Origin: Aliidongia sp035943795
GTDB taxonomy: Bacteria; Pseudomonadota; Alphaproteobacteria; ATCC43930; CGMCC-115725
Assembly (NCBI RefSeq): GCF_035943795.1
Contig: NZ_DASZBY010000008.1
Location: 21,620-85,619, forward strand
DNA: 64,000 nucleotides
Reading direction: 5' to 3'
Both the position numbers and the translations under genes were made by a program. Position 1 is the stretch's first letter. Each line of letters begins with the position of its first letter. The notes under the pieces are model-generated. The model ran no database searches and was not told the DNA's origin. It saw only the letters and a program-made list of their open reading frames with translations. Below, piece after piece: positions 17,771-26,510 of this stretch.

Positions 17771-19332
17771 TGAACGAATGGAGCAAGGCGATCAGCAATT
17801 TCACGACCGACAAGTTGGGCGTGAGCGGGACCTACAGCGGCCATCGCGGCCTGCAGATCGAGGAACCGCTGCTGTTCGAGCGCGACAGCGAAGGCCGCTG
17901 CGGCGTCGATCTGCCGGAGCTGCCCAAGGCGAAGAACCGGCTCGGTGCTCACGCCCGCAAGGGCCGGATCGGCCTGCCCGGCATCTCCGAGCCGGAGATC
18001 GTGCGCCACTTCACGCGCCTGTCGCAGAAGAACTACGCGATCGACACCGGTCTCTATCCGCTGGGTTCGTGCACCATGAAGCACAATCCGCGGCTGAACG
18101 AAAAGATGGCGCGGCTTGCGGGCTTCGCCGACATCCATCCGCTGCAGCCGGTCTCGACCGTGCAGGGCGCCTTGGCGGTGATCGACCAGCTGGCCTATTG
18201 GCTGAAGGTCCTGACCGGCATGCCGGCGGTCGCCATGAGCCCCGCGGCGGGCGCCCATGGCGAGCTGTGCGGCATGATGGCGATCCGTGCCGCCCATGAC
18301 GCCAGGGGCGAGACGCGCAACAAGGTGCTGGTCGCCGAGTCGGCCCACGGCACCAACCCCGCGACCGCGGCCGCCTGCGGCTTCACGGTCGAGGCGGTGC
18401 CGGCCAACGCGCGCGGCCGGGTCGATCTGGCCGCGATGAAGGCCCAGTTGGGTCCCGACGTGGCCGCGGTCATGCTGACCAACCCGAACACCTGTGGCCT
18501 GTTCGAGACCGAGATCCGCGAGATCGCCGACGCGGTCCATGCGGCCGGCGCCTATTTCTACTGCGACGGCGCCAACTTCAACGCCATCGTCGGCCGTGTC
18601 CGCCCGGCCGATCTCGGCGTCGACGTCATGCACATCAACCTGCACAAGACCTTCTCGACCCCGCACGGCGGCGGCGGCCCGGGTGCCGGTCCGGTCGTGC
18701 TGGCGGCGGCGCTCGCCCCGTTCGCGCCGCTGCCCTGGGTCGTCCATGGCAAGAACGGCTTCGAAGTGCTTGAAAAGGCCGAGGGTGACGCCGCGCAGGC
18801 GTTCGGCCGCCTAAAGGGTTTCCATGGCCAGATGGGCATGTTCGTGCGCGCTCTCGCCTACATGATGAGCCACGGCGCCGACGGGTTGCGCCAGGTCGCC
18901 AGCGATGCCGTGCTGAACGCGAACTACATCCTGGCCAGCCTGAAAGACGACATGAGCGCGCCGTTCGAGGGGCCGTGCATGCACGAAGCCCTGTTCGACG
19001 ACCGTTTCCTCAAGGACACCGGCGTCACCACGCTCGACATCGCCAAGGCGCTGATCGACGAGGGCTTCCATCCCATGACCATGTATTTCCCGCTCGTCGT
19101 GCACGGGGCCCTGCTGATCGAGCCGACCGAGACCGAGAGCAAGGCGACGCTCGACCGGTTCATCGGCGTGCTGAAGGCGCTGGCGGCCGAAGCCAAGGAG
19201 GGCAAGGTCGAGAAGTTCCGTGCGGCACCGACCCTGACGCCGCGTCGCCGCCTGGACGAGACCGGTGCGGCCCGCCAGCCGATCCTGCGCTGGACCCCGC
19301 CCAAGGAGCCCGTGCGCGACACCGCCGAATAG
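17770..19332 (+). CDS. gcvPB: glycine dehydrogenase (decarboxylating) subunit 2
   Basis: This is the 520-residue catalytic P subunit. The PLP-binding lysine is Lys293 in HINLHKTFSTPHGGGGPG. Other family blocks are YPLGSCTMKHNPRLNE, AGAHGELCGMMAIRAAH, SAHGTNPATAAACGF and MYFPLVVHGALLIEPTETES. It forms the heteromeric P protein with GcvPA and passes the aminomethyl group to GcvH. It is the last operon gene; a very strong hairpin terminator follows 15 bases after its stop codon. Confidence 0.97.
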
Positions 19333-19347
19333 CCTGCGCGGCCTCGC

Positions 19348-19391
19348 AATACGGCCCGTCCTCCCAGTCGGAGGACGGGCCGTATTTTTTT
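19348..19391 (+). terminator. intrinsic terminator of the gcv operon
   Basis: A perfect 17-bp stem (left arm 19348-19364, right arm 19370-19386) with a 5-base loop CAGTC ends in seven consecutive T residues (19385-19391). It follows the gcvPB stop at 19332. This is the clearest terminator in the window. Confidence 0.95.
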
Positions 19392-19457
19392 CGCGGAGAT
19401 GGTACAGTGGCGCGCTTCCCGTCACGGCAGGTATGCCCATTGCACGCGAGTGCCCGA

Positions 19458-19787
19458 ATGCCCAGAGAGCTGCGCCAGATCATGTTCGGGCCGCCGGAAA
19501 TCATGACGGCGATCATGGAATATCACCGCCGCCGATCGCTCACCCTGCCGCGCGGCACGGCCGTCCGATGCCAGATCCTGGACGAACCGACCTTGTCGGC
19601 CATCATGTTCATCCAGACCGACGGCCTGGCGATGACCGAATTATCCGTGGATGCAGAGACCTTGGCGGCGGCATTGATCCTCTACTGCATCAACCGGAAG
19701 ATCCCATTGCCGGCCGAGGCCGAAAAGCGGCTGCGCAAGCTGGGTGACGACCGGGTCGCCCTGTTCATGATCAAGCCGCCGCGCTGA
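19458..19787 (+). CDS. conserved hypothetical protein, 109 residues
   Basis: From ATG 19458 this gives MPRELRQIMFGPPEIMTAIM, then a basic stretch and two beta-like segments. The C-terminal half contains DAETLAAALILYCINRKIPLP followed by EKRLRKLGDDRVALFMI. This pattern (a short protein with ALILYCINR.IPLP) is one I associate with unnamed proteins in Rhodospirillales; no function is known. No signal peptide or TM segment is seen. The ribosome-binding site is weak (GCGAG) and the open frame extends upstream through the terminator, so the start rests on the terminator position and protein composition. Confidence 0.65.
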   Translation: MPRELRQIMFGPPEIMTAIMEYHRRRSLTLPRGTAVRCQILDEPTLSAIMFIQTDGLAMTELSVDAETLAAALILYCINRKIPLPAEAEKRLRKLGDDRVALFMIKPPR

Positions 19788-19894
19788 ATGCGGGAAATCA
19801 CCCGCTGCGGTAGAAAATCTTCCAGGCAGGCGGGGATGGTCCGGCTGCCGGGCGCGTAACATCCGCATCCCATGGACCACGGAGGATTCCGGCC

Positions 19895-20008
19895 ATGATG
19901 CAGATGTTCTTGAGCGAACTGTGCGACCTCGGCGCGTTCGCCGTTGTCGCCGTCTATATTTCGTCGGTCGGTGAAAGCCGGCGCGGCAAGCGCCGCTGTG
20001 GCCGCTGA
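19895..20008 (+). CDS. possible 37-residue small protein
   Basis: An ATG at 19895 follows GGAGGA (19881-19886) at an ideal 8-base spacing and opens a 37-codon frame ending at TGA 20006-20008. The product starts MMQMFLSELCDLGAFAVVAVY and has a hydrophobic middle and an Arg/Lys-rich tail (ESRRGKRRCGR), a common shape for small membrane-associated peptides. There is no homology evidence. The strong ribosome-binding site in an otherwise empty gap is the only support. Confidence 0.35.
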   Translation: MMQMFLSELCDLGAFAVVAVYISSVGESRRGKRRCGR

Positions 20009-20090
20009 GCACCCCGCTTCGAAACCGCTCGCCCCCAAGCACCTTCCCCGCTAGACTGACGGCTTCCTTCCCCGGGGATTGGAGACCGGC

Positions 20091-20447
20091 ATGCATGCCC
20101 AATGGCTCGGCAAGTTCGCGATCGGCTCGGCCGCCTTCGGCGCCGCGGCAGCGGCTGTGCTCGTCCTGGCAGCGGCCAGCGCCCCGACCCTCGAAGCGAA
20201 GCTTGGCATCCTCGGCGTCGAGCTGTCCTTGTCGATCGGCGACGCGCCGTCGACCGGCACACCCGCCTATCTCGAAGCCAGCATGCTGCGCAAGAACCAG
20301 GACGACCGCATGAGCGGTGTCGCCCTGCGGGTTGCCAAGTCCGGCGGCCTGCGCGCACCGGCGGCCGCACCCGCCCCCGACACGTCGGTCAATCGCGCGG
20401 CAGCGACGGCCACGCAGGCTCCAGCCGAGCCCCGCTGCGCAATCTGA
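20091..20447 (+). CDS. hypothetical exported or membrane-anchored protein, 118 residues
   Basis: ATG 20091 lies 6 bases after GGAG. The N-terminus (MHAQWLGKFAIGSAAFGAAAAAVLVLAAASAPTLE, visible in two parts) is an uncleaved anchor or signal peptide of about 25 residues. A short region with AKLGILGVELSLSIGD follows, and the tail (about 80-118) is Ala/Pro-rich and low in complexity. I do not recognise the family. It converges on the PhzF gene with a 13-base gap. Either membrane anchoring or periplasmic secretion is possible. Confidence 0.6.
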   Translation: MHAQWLGKFAIGSAAFGAAAAAVLVLAAASAPTLEAKLGILGVELSLSIGDAPSTGTPAYLEASMLRKNQDDRMSGVALRVAKSGGLRAPAAAPAPDTSVNRAAATATQAPAEPRCAI

Positions 20448-20460
20448 GACGCTGCCGCCG

Positions 20461-21381
20461 TCAGGCTTCGCCTCTCAAAAGGAAGCTGCCTTCCATCATC
20501 CCGACGCAATGACCGCCGACGCGAATGGTGTCGACGACCCCACGCCGCTTTGACGCGCGGGCGACCAGCAAGCTGGGGCGCCCCATGTCGACGCCCTGGA
20601 CGATGCGGTACGTCGCATCGAAGTCCGATTCGGAGCCAAGCTCCGCCAGCAATCCGCTGAGGGCCGCCGCAGCGCTGCCCGTGGCTGGGTCCTCCGGGAT
20701 GCCGTCGAGCGGCGAGAACATGCGGGCGTCGAGATTCACCGTCGCGCCGTCCGCTTCCCCGTCCTTCGTATAGAGGTAGATACAGTCGGCCCCGTCGAGC
20801 GGCAGCAGATCTTCATGGGCGGACAGATCAGACTTGGCGCGGCGCAGCGCCGTGCGCGAGGCGATCTCGACCACCAAGAACGGCAGGCCGACCGACACGA
20901 CCTGCGGCGGATGTCCAACCGTGCGAATGTCCGAAGGCACCAGGGACAGGCAGGCCGCAGCCTCTGCCGGCGTCACTTGCGAGCGCCGCGAAAGCCGCTC
21001 GGGCGCTGTCAGCTCGGCGCCGACGATGTGATCGCCCTCGCGCAGCAGCCGAACCGGCACCAGTCCCGCCGCCTCTTCGAAAACCAAGCGCTCCGGCAGC
21101 GTCGAGACGTCCTGGGCCTGCCGCGCCAGCACGAAAGCGGTGCCGACGTTCGGATGTCCCGCGAACGGCACTTCGGTGCGGGGCGTGAAGATCCGAACCT
21201 TCGCGGTGTGCGCCGGATCATCCGGCGGCAGCACGAACGTCGTTTCGGAATAGTTGAATTCGGACGCGACGGCCTGCATCTGCGCCGTCGAAAGACCCCC
21301 GGCATCGAGCACGACGGCCAGCGGATTGCCGCCGAACGGCCGGTCGGTGAAGACGTCGACGGTGACGTAGCGGCGGCGCAT
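20461..21381 (-). CDS. PhzF family isomerase/epimerase-like protein
   Basis: This 306-residue protein has the PhzF opening YVTVDVFTDRPFGGNPLAVV, the catalytic glutamate Glu46 in EFNYSETTFVLPP, the RIFTPRTEVPFAGHPNVGTA block and the C-terminal PATGSAAAALSGLLAEL glycine loop. PhzF proteins have a diaminopimelate-epimerase-like fold; outside phenazine producers their substrate is generally unknown. It lies 6 bases downstream of the YcgN gene on the same strand, so the two are co-transcribed. No phenazine genes are nearby, so the phenazine name should not be applied. Confidence 0.93.
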   Translation of the reverse strand: MRRRYVTVDVFTDRPFGGNPLAVVLDAGGLSTAQMQAVASEFNYSETTFVLPPDDPAHTAKVRIFTPRTEVPFAGHPNVGTAFVLARQAQDVSTLPERLVFEEAAGLVPVRLLREGDHIVGAELTAPERLSRRSQVTPAEAAACLSLVPSDIRTVGHPPQVVSVGLPFLVVEIASRTALRRAKSDLSAHEDLLPLDGADCIYLYTKDGEADGATVNLDARMFSPLDGIPEDPATGSAAAALSGLLAELGSESDFDATYRIVQGVDMGRPSLLVARASKRRGVVDTIRVGGHCVGMMEGSFLLRGEA

Positions 21382-21387
21382 GATCGC

Positions 21388-21831
21388 TCAGCGCACCCAG
21401 TCGACGATATGGCCGGGCAGGTCCTCTTCCTCGATCTCCTCCTCGGAGATCACCCGGTACCGCACCGACATGCCGGCGCGGTGGACCGAATCCCGCTTGC
21501 CGCTGACCAGCGGATGCCAATCGGGCAGATCCTTGCCCTCCGCGACCAGCCGATAGGCACAGGTGGACGGCATGAAGGCCAAGGCGGCGATATTGTCGGG
21601 CGTGACCTTGACGCAGTCGGGTACCAGGAACGAGCGGTCCTTGTAACGGCTGCAGCGGCAGCTGTGGGTGTCGAGCAGATGGCACACGACGTCGGTGAAC
21701 AGGATCTCGTCGGTATCCTCGTCCTGCAGCTTGATCGTGCAGCATTTGCCGCAGCCGTCGCAGAGCGACTCCCACTCCGCGGCGTTCAGGTCCGCCATCG
21801 GCTTCGCACGCCAGAAGGGTTCGCCGCTCAT
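21388..21831 (-). CDS. YcgN/UPF0260 family cysteine-cluster protein
   Basis: This is a 147-residue protein. The N-terminal WESLCDGCGKCCTIKLQDED followed by THSCRCSRYKDR and PDCVKVTP forms the characteristic Cys cluster (CxxCGxCC then CxC and later Cys), presumably a metal or Fe-S site. The tail PDWHPLVSGKRDSVHRAG matches YcgN. ATG 21831 is supported by homology and the GGGGA just upstream. The function of UPF0260 is not established. It precedes the PhzF gene as a two-gene unit and is divergent from the MFS transporter. Confidence 0.93.
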   Translation of the reverse strand: MSGEPFWRAKPMADLNAAEWESLCDGCGKCCTIKLQDEDTDEILFTDVVCHLLDTHSCRCSRYKDRSFLVPDCVKVTPDNIAALAFMPSTCAYRLVAEGKDLPDWHPLVSGKRDSVHRAGMSVRYRVISEEEIEEEDLPGHIVDWVR

Positions 21832-21978
21832 TCCAATCCCCGGTCTCGTCGTCGTTCGGATAAACCCGCGTTCCCATAGGCCGTTTCGACGTCCGCGCCA
21901 AGCGACGCGTGCGCGGGCTGCCATGCATCGGCTATGGTCGGCCGGACACGTGAAGCGGGACTGAAGAAGGGGCAGGGT

Positions 21979-23223
21979 TTGGGACGGATCTTGCGCAACG
22001 TCGGCGCGCTGCTGTTCGGCGTCAGCATCCTGCTGCTCGGCGCCGGCCTGTTCCAGACGTTCCTCAGCCTGCGCATGGCGTTCGAGCAGTTCGGCGCGCT
22101 GACGATCGGCGCGATCCTCGCCGCCTATTTCGCGGGTTTCATGGCCGGGTCGACCCTCGCCGGCAGGGTCGTGCGCCGGGTCGGCTATATTCGCGCCTTC
22201 GCGATCTTCTCGGCCCTGCTGTCTTCCTCGGTGCTGTTCCAGGCACTGATCGTCGACCCGATCGTGTGGGCAGCCCTGCGTGCCTGCGGCGGCTTCGCCA
22301 TCGCCGGCCTGTTCCTCGTGACGGAGAGTTGGCTCAACCATCGGTCCGACGAGGCGACGCGCGGCCAGGTGCTGGCGCTCTATGTCATGGTCGAGCAGGT
22401 CGCGACCGGCCTCGGCCAGTATCTGATCGACCTGTTGCCGACCGGCGGCACCGGCAGTTTCATCCTGACCGCAGGCCTGTTCGTCCTGGCGCTGATCCCC
22501 GTCGCCGCGACCAATGCGGAGGCGCCGCTGCCGGCCGCCCATTCCACCCTGTCGATCGGCCGCCTGTTCCGCATCACGCCGCTGGGCGTGCTGGGCTCGC
22601 TGTTCGCCGGGTTGATCAACAGCGCCTTTTCCGGCCTGGCGCCGATCTATGCCCAGGGCATCGGGTTGTCGACCGGCTTCATTTCCATCTTCATGAGCAT
22701 CACGATCCTGGGCGCCCTGATCTTCCAGCTGCCGGTCGGGCGCCTGTCGGACCGGTTCGACCGCCGCAGCGTGCTGCTGATCATCATCATCAGCCTGACC
22801 GCCGTGTCGGGCGTGCTGTCGGTCGCGGACGGCTTCGGCATCTGGGCGCTGCTGGCGTTGGCCCTGGTGTTCGGTGGGTTCAGCCAGGTGATCTATCCGG
22901 TGACCGCGGCGCATGCGAACGACTATGTCGAGGAAGCAGACCGGGTGGCCGCCGCCGGTGCCCTGCTGCTCGCCTACGGTATCGGCGCCACCATCGGGCC
23001 GCTGCTGGGCTCGGTGCTCATGGACTGGCTGGGGCCGGTCGGCCTGTTCGTCTATATCACGATCATTTCGGCGGCGTTGGCCGGGGTCGTCGCCGTGCGC
23101 ATGGTCGCGCGCGACGCGCGACCGGCCCATCTGCAGACCCGCTTCCAGCTCGTCTCCAGCTCGACTCCGGCGGCGGCCGAGCTCGACCCCCGCACCCATC
23201 CCAGAAAGGCGCCTTCCCCATGA
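21979..23223 (+). CDS. MFS transporter, YcaD-like
   Basis: This protein of about 414 residues has twelve predicted TM segments. Family markers include the early FAGFMAGSTLAGRVVRRVGY loop between TM2 and TM3, ESWLNHRSDEATRGQVLALY and the second-half loop PVGRLSDRFDRRSVL. TTG 21979 is chosen because AAGGGG lies about 6 bases upstream and the next codons read MGRILRNVGALLFGVS; ATG 21934 would add 15 residues without a ribosome-binding site. The substrate is unknown. The stop overlaps the following GNAT start (ATGA), so the two are coupled. Confidence 0.9.
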   Translation: MGRILRNVGALLFGVSILLLGAGLFQTFLSLRMAFEQFGALTIGAILAAYFAGFMAGSTLAGRVVRRVGYIRAFAIFSALLSSSVLFQALIVDPIVWAALRACGGFAIAGLFLVTESWLNHRSDEATRGQVLALYVMVEQVATGLGQYLIDLLPTGGTGSFILTAGLFVLALIPVAATNAEAPLPAAHSTLSIGRLFRITPLGVLGSLFAGLINSAFSGLAPIYAQGIGLSTGFISIFMSITILGALIFQLPVGRLSDRFDRRSVLLIIIISLTAVSGVLSVADGFGIWALLALALVFGGFSQVIYPVTAAHANDYVEEADRVAAAGALLLAYGIGATIGPLLGSVLMDWLGPVGLFVYITIISAALAGVVAVRMVARDARPAHLQTRFQLVSSSTPAAAELDPRTHPRKAPSP

Positions 23224-23711
23224 CCGAGATCACCATCCGCGGCTATGATGGCGCCGATCTGGAAGCTGCCATCGATCTGTTCCTGCTCCCGAAATGCATC
23301 TGGGGCACCCTGAGGCTGCCCCACGATTCGCGCGACGCCATCCGCAAGCGGCTGGAATCGATCGATCCGAGCCGCCATCGCCTCGTGGCCGTCGCCGACG
23401 GCCGGGTCGTGGGCCTGCTGTCCCTGCATCGCGGCGAGGGGCGCCGCGCCCACGCCGGCGAGATCGCGCTACTGGTCCATGACGATTTCCACGGACGCGG
23501 CATCGGGCGGAAACTGACGGAAGCCTGCATCGATCTCGCTGAGAATTGGCTTGGCCTGACCCGGATCGAACTGGGCGTGTTCGTCGACAATGCGCCCGCC
23601 ATCGCGCTCTACGGCAAATGCGGCTTCGAGATCGAAGGCACCGAACGGCGATGGGCGTTGCGCGGCGGCGTGCTGGTCGATGCCCATCGCATGGCACGCG
23701 TGAAGCCGTGA
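23220..23711 (+). CDS. GNAT family N-acetyltransferase
   Basis: This is a 163-residue protein starting MTEITIRGYDGADLEAAIDLF. The acetyl-CoA loop is in LVHDDFHGRGIGRKLTEACI (Q/RxxGxG/A type) and the C-terminal NAPAIALYGKCGFEIEGTER is the usual GNAT motif B region. ATG 23220 overlaps the MFS stop by four bases. A transporter coupled to an acetyltransferase can indicate detoxification or export of an acetylated compound, but the substrate cannot be read from the sequence. Confidence 0.92.
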   Translation: MTEITIRGYDGADLEAAIDLFLLPKCIWGTLRLPHDSRDAIRKRLESIDPSRHRLVAVADGRVVGLLSLHRGEGRRAHAGEIALLVHDDFHGRGIGRKLTEACIDLAENWLGLTRIELGVFVDNAPAIALYGKCGFEIEGTERRWALRGGVLVDAHRMARVKP

Positions 23712-23780
23712 CCCTTGTCGGATTGCTGGATTTCGGCGATTTTCCGGTCCCGTCATGATGCGCCGCCGCCGTTCCATCCG

Positions 23781-24404
23781 ATGATCCTGACCCCGATCGC
23801 GCCCCAAGCGCTCGACCTGGTGCTGGCGGCGTTCGAGCGGACGCTGAGCGGCGCGCCCTTGGAAATTTCCGTGTTCCGGCGCATCGCTGCCAGCCGCGCC
23901 GCGGAAGGCGGCCCGGTCGCGGTCTGGCACGCCGATGCGGTGGCGCTGGCGGACCGTTTCGCCATGCGCCCCTTGCCCGAAGCGCCGCAACAGGCGTTCA
24001 GCTGGGACGGCGCCCGGGTCCGCACCGACAGCGAACCGGCGGTGCTGGTCCATGAGGTCGCGCACTATCAGATCGCGGCTCCATCGCGCCGGTTCCTGCC
24101 GGATTTCGGCCTGGGTGCCGGGCCGGAGACCGGGCTGGTCGAAATCGCCGATGCGGCACGCGCCGCCGATGCGGCGACGCGCGAGACCGAAGAGGCGATG
24201 GCCTCGCTGCTGGGGATCCTGTGGGAGGTCGAACTGGGCCAGCCGGCGATCCTGGCCTTCCAGGAGCAGAACTGGCTCGAGGGTGCCGGCCGGCCCGGCA
24301 CTGCCGCGTTCTTTCGCGCGACGCTCGGCCGGCTTGCCGATGCCGGGCTGATCGACGGAGACGGCCGGCCGACCTATGCGGTGCGGATCGCGCCGGAACT
24401 CTGA
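23781..24404 (+). CDS. HExxH protein resembling elongation factor P hydroxylase (EpmC)
   Basis: ATG 23781 gives 207 residues. The key motif is LVHEVAHYQIAAPSRRF at about 89-105, with His91-Glu92-xx-His95 followed by LPDFGLGAGPETG. This order (HExAHw.I.g..RR..DfGyw) is that of EpmC, the hydroxylase of lysylated EF-P. Later EEAMASLLGILWEVELGQ and AFQEQNWLEG also fit. Earlier in-frame starts (from 23715) are possible. No EF-P, EpmA or EpmB gene is present in the window. A different metalloenzyme activity is possible, so this is a family-level call. Confidence 0.75.
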   Translation: MILTPIAPQALDLVLAAFERTLSGAPLEISVFRRIAASRAAEGGPVAVWHADAVALADRFAMRPLPEAPQQAFSWDGARVRTDSEPAVLVHEVAHYQIAAPSRRFLPDFGLGAGPETGLVEIADAARAADAATRETEEAMASLLGILWEVELGQPAILAFQEQNWLEGAGRPGTAAFFRATLGRLADAGLIDGDGRPTYAVRIAPEL

Positions 24405-25018
24405 CCCGCGAGCGTCGGGAAACCGAGGTAGAGCTGCGCGTGACTGCCGCCGTGGTTCGCCATGCCCGGCTTCGTCAGGCAACCGCGCGGCGCGGCATAG
24501 CTGTGGATCGTACGCTTGGGCGCCTCGTGCCAGCCGATGTTGAAGGCGCCGAGCTTCGGAAAGAATTGCAGTCCGCTATATGGCAGCTGGTCGTGGATCC
24601 ACCAGGCCATCGCCTGCCATGGCGTGCCCGCCGCCATCCGGTCGACCAGCCACGGCAGGGCGATGCAGGCGACCGCACCCATCCTGCCCTGCGCATCGCG
24701 GCGGTCCCAGATATGCCGGGAGTAGTTGCGCTCGTTCGACGCGCAATTGAAGCCCTGGGCGTTGCCATAGGCGTTCACCGCGGCGGAGCGGTAGGCCGAT
24801 CGGATCGCGACGCGCCCGAACGTGGCCTGCAGCGGCTCCAGGATCTCCCCGCACAGCCGCGTCCCGGCCGCGATGGCGAGTTGCGGGTCGTCGGGCAGGT
24901 TCGCAATCCCGCACACGTCGGCGATCTCGCTGTGCAGAAAATCGCGCATGAAGAACGACGCGGACAGCCGAACCCGGCCGAACGCCTCGGCACCACGAAC
25001 CGTCTTCGGTGCCCTCAT
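24374..25018 (-). CDS. conserved protein, possibly M15 peptidase-like
   Basis: This is a 214-residue protein starting MRAPKTVRGAEAFGRVRLS. The central AIRSAYRSAAVNAYG (about 71-85) recalls the SxxRxxxxN/H motif of the D-Ala-D-Ala peptidase M15 fold. HIWDRRDAQG (102-111), WWIHDQLPYS and FNIGWHEAPKRTI supply candidate His/Asp ligands, though I cannot align a full zinc triad. Relatives are widespread in Alphaproteobacteria as unnamed proteins. It is translationally coupled to the thioesterase gene upstream (ATGA at 25015-25018) and its 3' end overlaps the convergent EpmC-like gene by 31 bases. Confidence 0.75.
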   Translation of the reverse strand: MRAPKTVRGAEAFGRVRLSASFFMRDFLHSEIADVCGIANLPDDPQLAIAAGTRLCGEILEPLQATFGRVAIRSAYRSAAVNAYGNAQGFNCASNERNYSRHIWDRRDAQGRMGAVACIALPWLVDRMAAGTPWQAMAWWIHDQLPYSGLQFFPKLGAFNIGWHEAPKRTIHSYAAPRGCLTKPGMANHGGSHAQLYLGFPTLAGQSSGAIRTA

Positions 25019-25449
25019 GGCCTGGCGGCGGGCGCCGGCGGGGGATAGAGGATCATCTGGGTGCAGCGGAACAGGGCGACCGTCTTGCCGGTCGTCTCGC
25101 TCTTCACCTCCGCGTCCCACAATTGCGTCGTGCGGCCACCATGGACCATGCGGGCCTCGCACCGCACCCCGCCCTCGCGCGCCGTGCCGACGAAATTCGC
25201 CTTGAGCTCGATGGTGGTGAAGCTGGTGGCGCCGTCCGGCAGGCTGCCGAGACAGCCGAAGCCGCAGGCCGAGTCGGCCAGGGCCACGACCGTCGCGGCG
25301 TGCAGATAGCCGTTCGGCGCCAGGTGGTGCTGCAGAACGTCGAACCGGCCGTGCACCCATCCCGGTTTCGCATCGACCCATTCGAGCCCCAGCAGCCCAG
25401 GAAGGTAACCTTCCTGGCGGGACGTAAAGCGCGCGGCGAACTCACTCAT
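25015..25449 (-). CDS. PaaI-type hotdog thioesterase
   Basis: This is a 144-residue hotdog-fold protein. The active-site region is HHLAPNGYLHAATVVALADSACGFG (HG/NxxxHG-like followed by the catalytic acidic residue on the central helix). Its other half is TTIELKANFVGTAREGGVRC. Such enzymes hydrolyse small acyl-CoAs, often aromatic. It lies 21 bases downstream of the haloalkane dehalogenase gene and overlaps the M15-like gene by 4 bases, giving a three-gene unit. An involvement in degradation of a halogenated or aromatic acid is conceivable but unproven. Confidence 0.9.
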   Translation of the reverse strand: MSEFAARFTSRQEGYLPGLLGLEWVDAKPGWVHGRFDVLQHHLAPNGYLHAATVVALADSACGFGCLGSLPDGATSFTTIELKANFVGTAREGGVRCEARMVHGGRTTQLWDAEVKSETTGKTVALFRCTQMILYPPPAPAARP

Positions 25450-25470
25450 GAGAAAGCTCCGATGGGGTGG

Positions 25471-26361
25471 TCAGACGTGCCCGACCAGCACCTGGCCCAC
25501 GAACTTGGCGATCGCCTCGCCGATCTCGTCCGGCGAATCCTCCTGCAGGAAATGGGCGCCCTCGACGGTGACCTCCTGCTGGTTGGGCCAGGCTCGACAA
25601 TATTCCCGCTGGGCCCCGATCAGGAAGCCCGCCGGATCGCCGTTGATGAACAATTTCGGGATCGGGCTGGTCGACAGCCAGCGGGCATAGGTATCCACGA
25701 TCGCGACCACGTCGGCCGGCTCGCCGGCGATCGGCAATTCGCGGGACCAGGTCAGCATCGGCTGACGCGAGGGGCCGGGCGTCACGAACGGTCGGCGATA
25801 GACCTCCATCGCCTCCGCCGAAATGCCGCGCAGCGGCAGCAGATATTCGATGAACAGGTTCTTCTGCAGGATCAGGTCTTCGCCGGCCGCCGTGCGCTGG
25901 CCCTGGAAGAACGCCTTGGTCGTCTCCGGCCACTCGTCCCACGACAGGAACGGCCGGACGATGCCTTCCATATAGGCGATGGCCTTGACCCGCTCGGGGT
26001 GGCGCTGGGCCCACGAGAAGCCCAAGGCAGAACCCCAATCGTGGACGACCAGGATGACGTTCTCGGTCAGGCCCATGGCGTCGAACCAGGCATCCAGGTA
26101 ACGCGCATGATCGACGAAGCGATAGGACCCGTCCGGCGCCTTGCCCGAATGGCCCATGCCGACATAGTCGGGCGCCAGGCACCGGCCGAGCGGCAGCAGA
26201 TGCGGAATGATGTTCCGCCACAGGTAGGACGGTGTGGGGTTGCCATGCAGGAAGACGATCGGATCGCCCTCGCCGACATCGACATAGGCCATGGTGCTAT
26301 CGAGCACCGACACGAACTTTCGGTAGGTGGCGTCTTCCGTCGAAATGAGAGGATGCGTCAT
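25471..26361 (-). CDS. haloalkane dehalogenase, subfamily HLD-II
   Basis: This is a 296-residue alpha/beta hydrolase. The nucleophile is Asp108 in LVVHDWGSALGF, with Trp109 next to it. The oxyanion/halide Asn41 is in FLHGNPTPSYLWRN. The acid is Glu132 in AYMEGIVRP and the base His270 in EGAHFLQEDSP. The Asp-Glu-His triad with Asn+Trp halide stabilisers defines the HLD-II group (LinB/DhaA). It hydrolyses a carbon-halogen bond to an alcohol and halide in the cytoplasm. The ATG at 26361 begins MTHPLISTEDATYRKF. It heads a unit with a thioesterase; no dedicated regulator is adjacent. Natural substrates of most such enzymes are unknown. Confidence 0.93.
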   Translation of the reverse strand: MTHPLISTEDATYRKFVSVLDSTMAYVDVGEGDPIVFLHGNPTPSYLWRNIIPHLLPLGRCLAPDYVGMGHSGKAPDGSYRFVDHARYLDAWFDAMGLTENVILVVHDWGSALGFSWAQRHPERVKAIAYMEGIVRPFLSWDEWPETTKAFFQGQRTAAGEDLILQKNLFIEYLLPLRGISAEAMEVYRRPFVTPGPSRQPMLTWSRELPIAGEPADVVAIVDTYARWLSTSPIPKLFINGDPAGFLIGAQREYCRAWPNQQEVTVEGAHFLQEDSPDEIGEAIAKFVGQVLVGHV

Positions 26362-26510
26362 TTGGAAACTCCGCTGTAGAACTCTGAGCGCCGCTCGGGA
26401 CGCTGTGCCTCCTCCGATGAGTAGGAGCAGGACGGCGGGAGATGGCGGTACTTAACGATCGGACCGTCTCTCGCCGTATGCTCATTGAAATGGGCGCCGG
26501 ACGCGGCTAT

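Noticed and set aside
20461..21381. Phenazine biosynthesis locus suggested by PhzF
   Set aside because: No other phz genes are present and PhzF-like proteins are common outside phenazine pathways.
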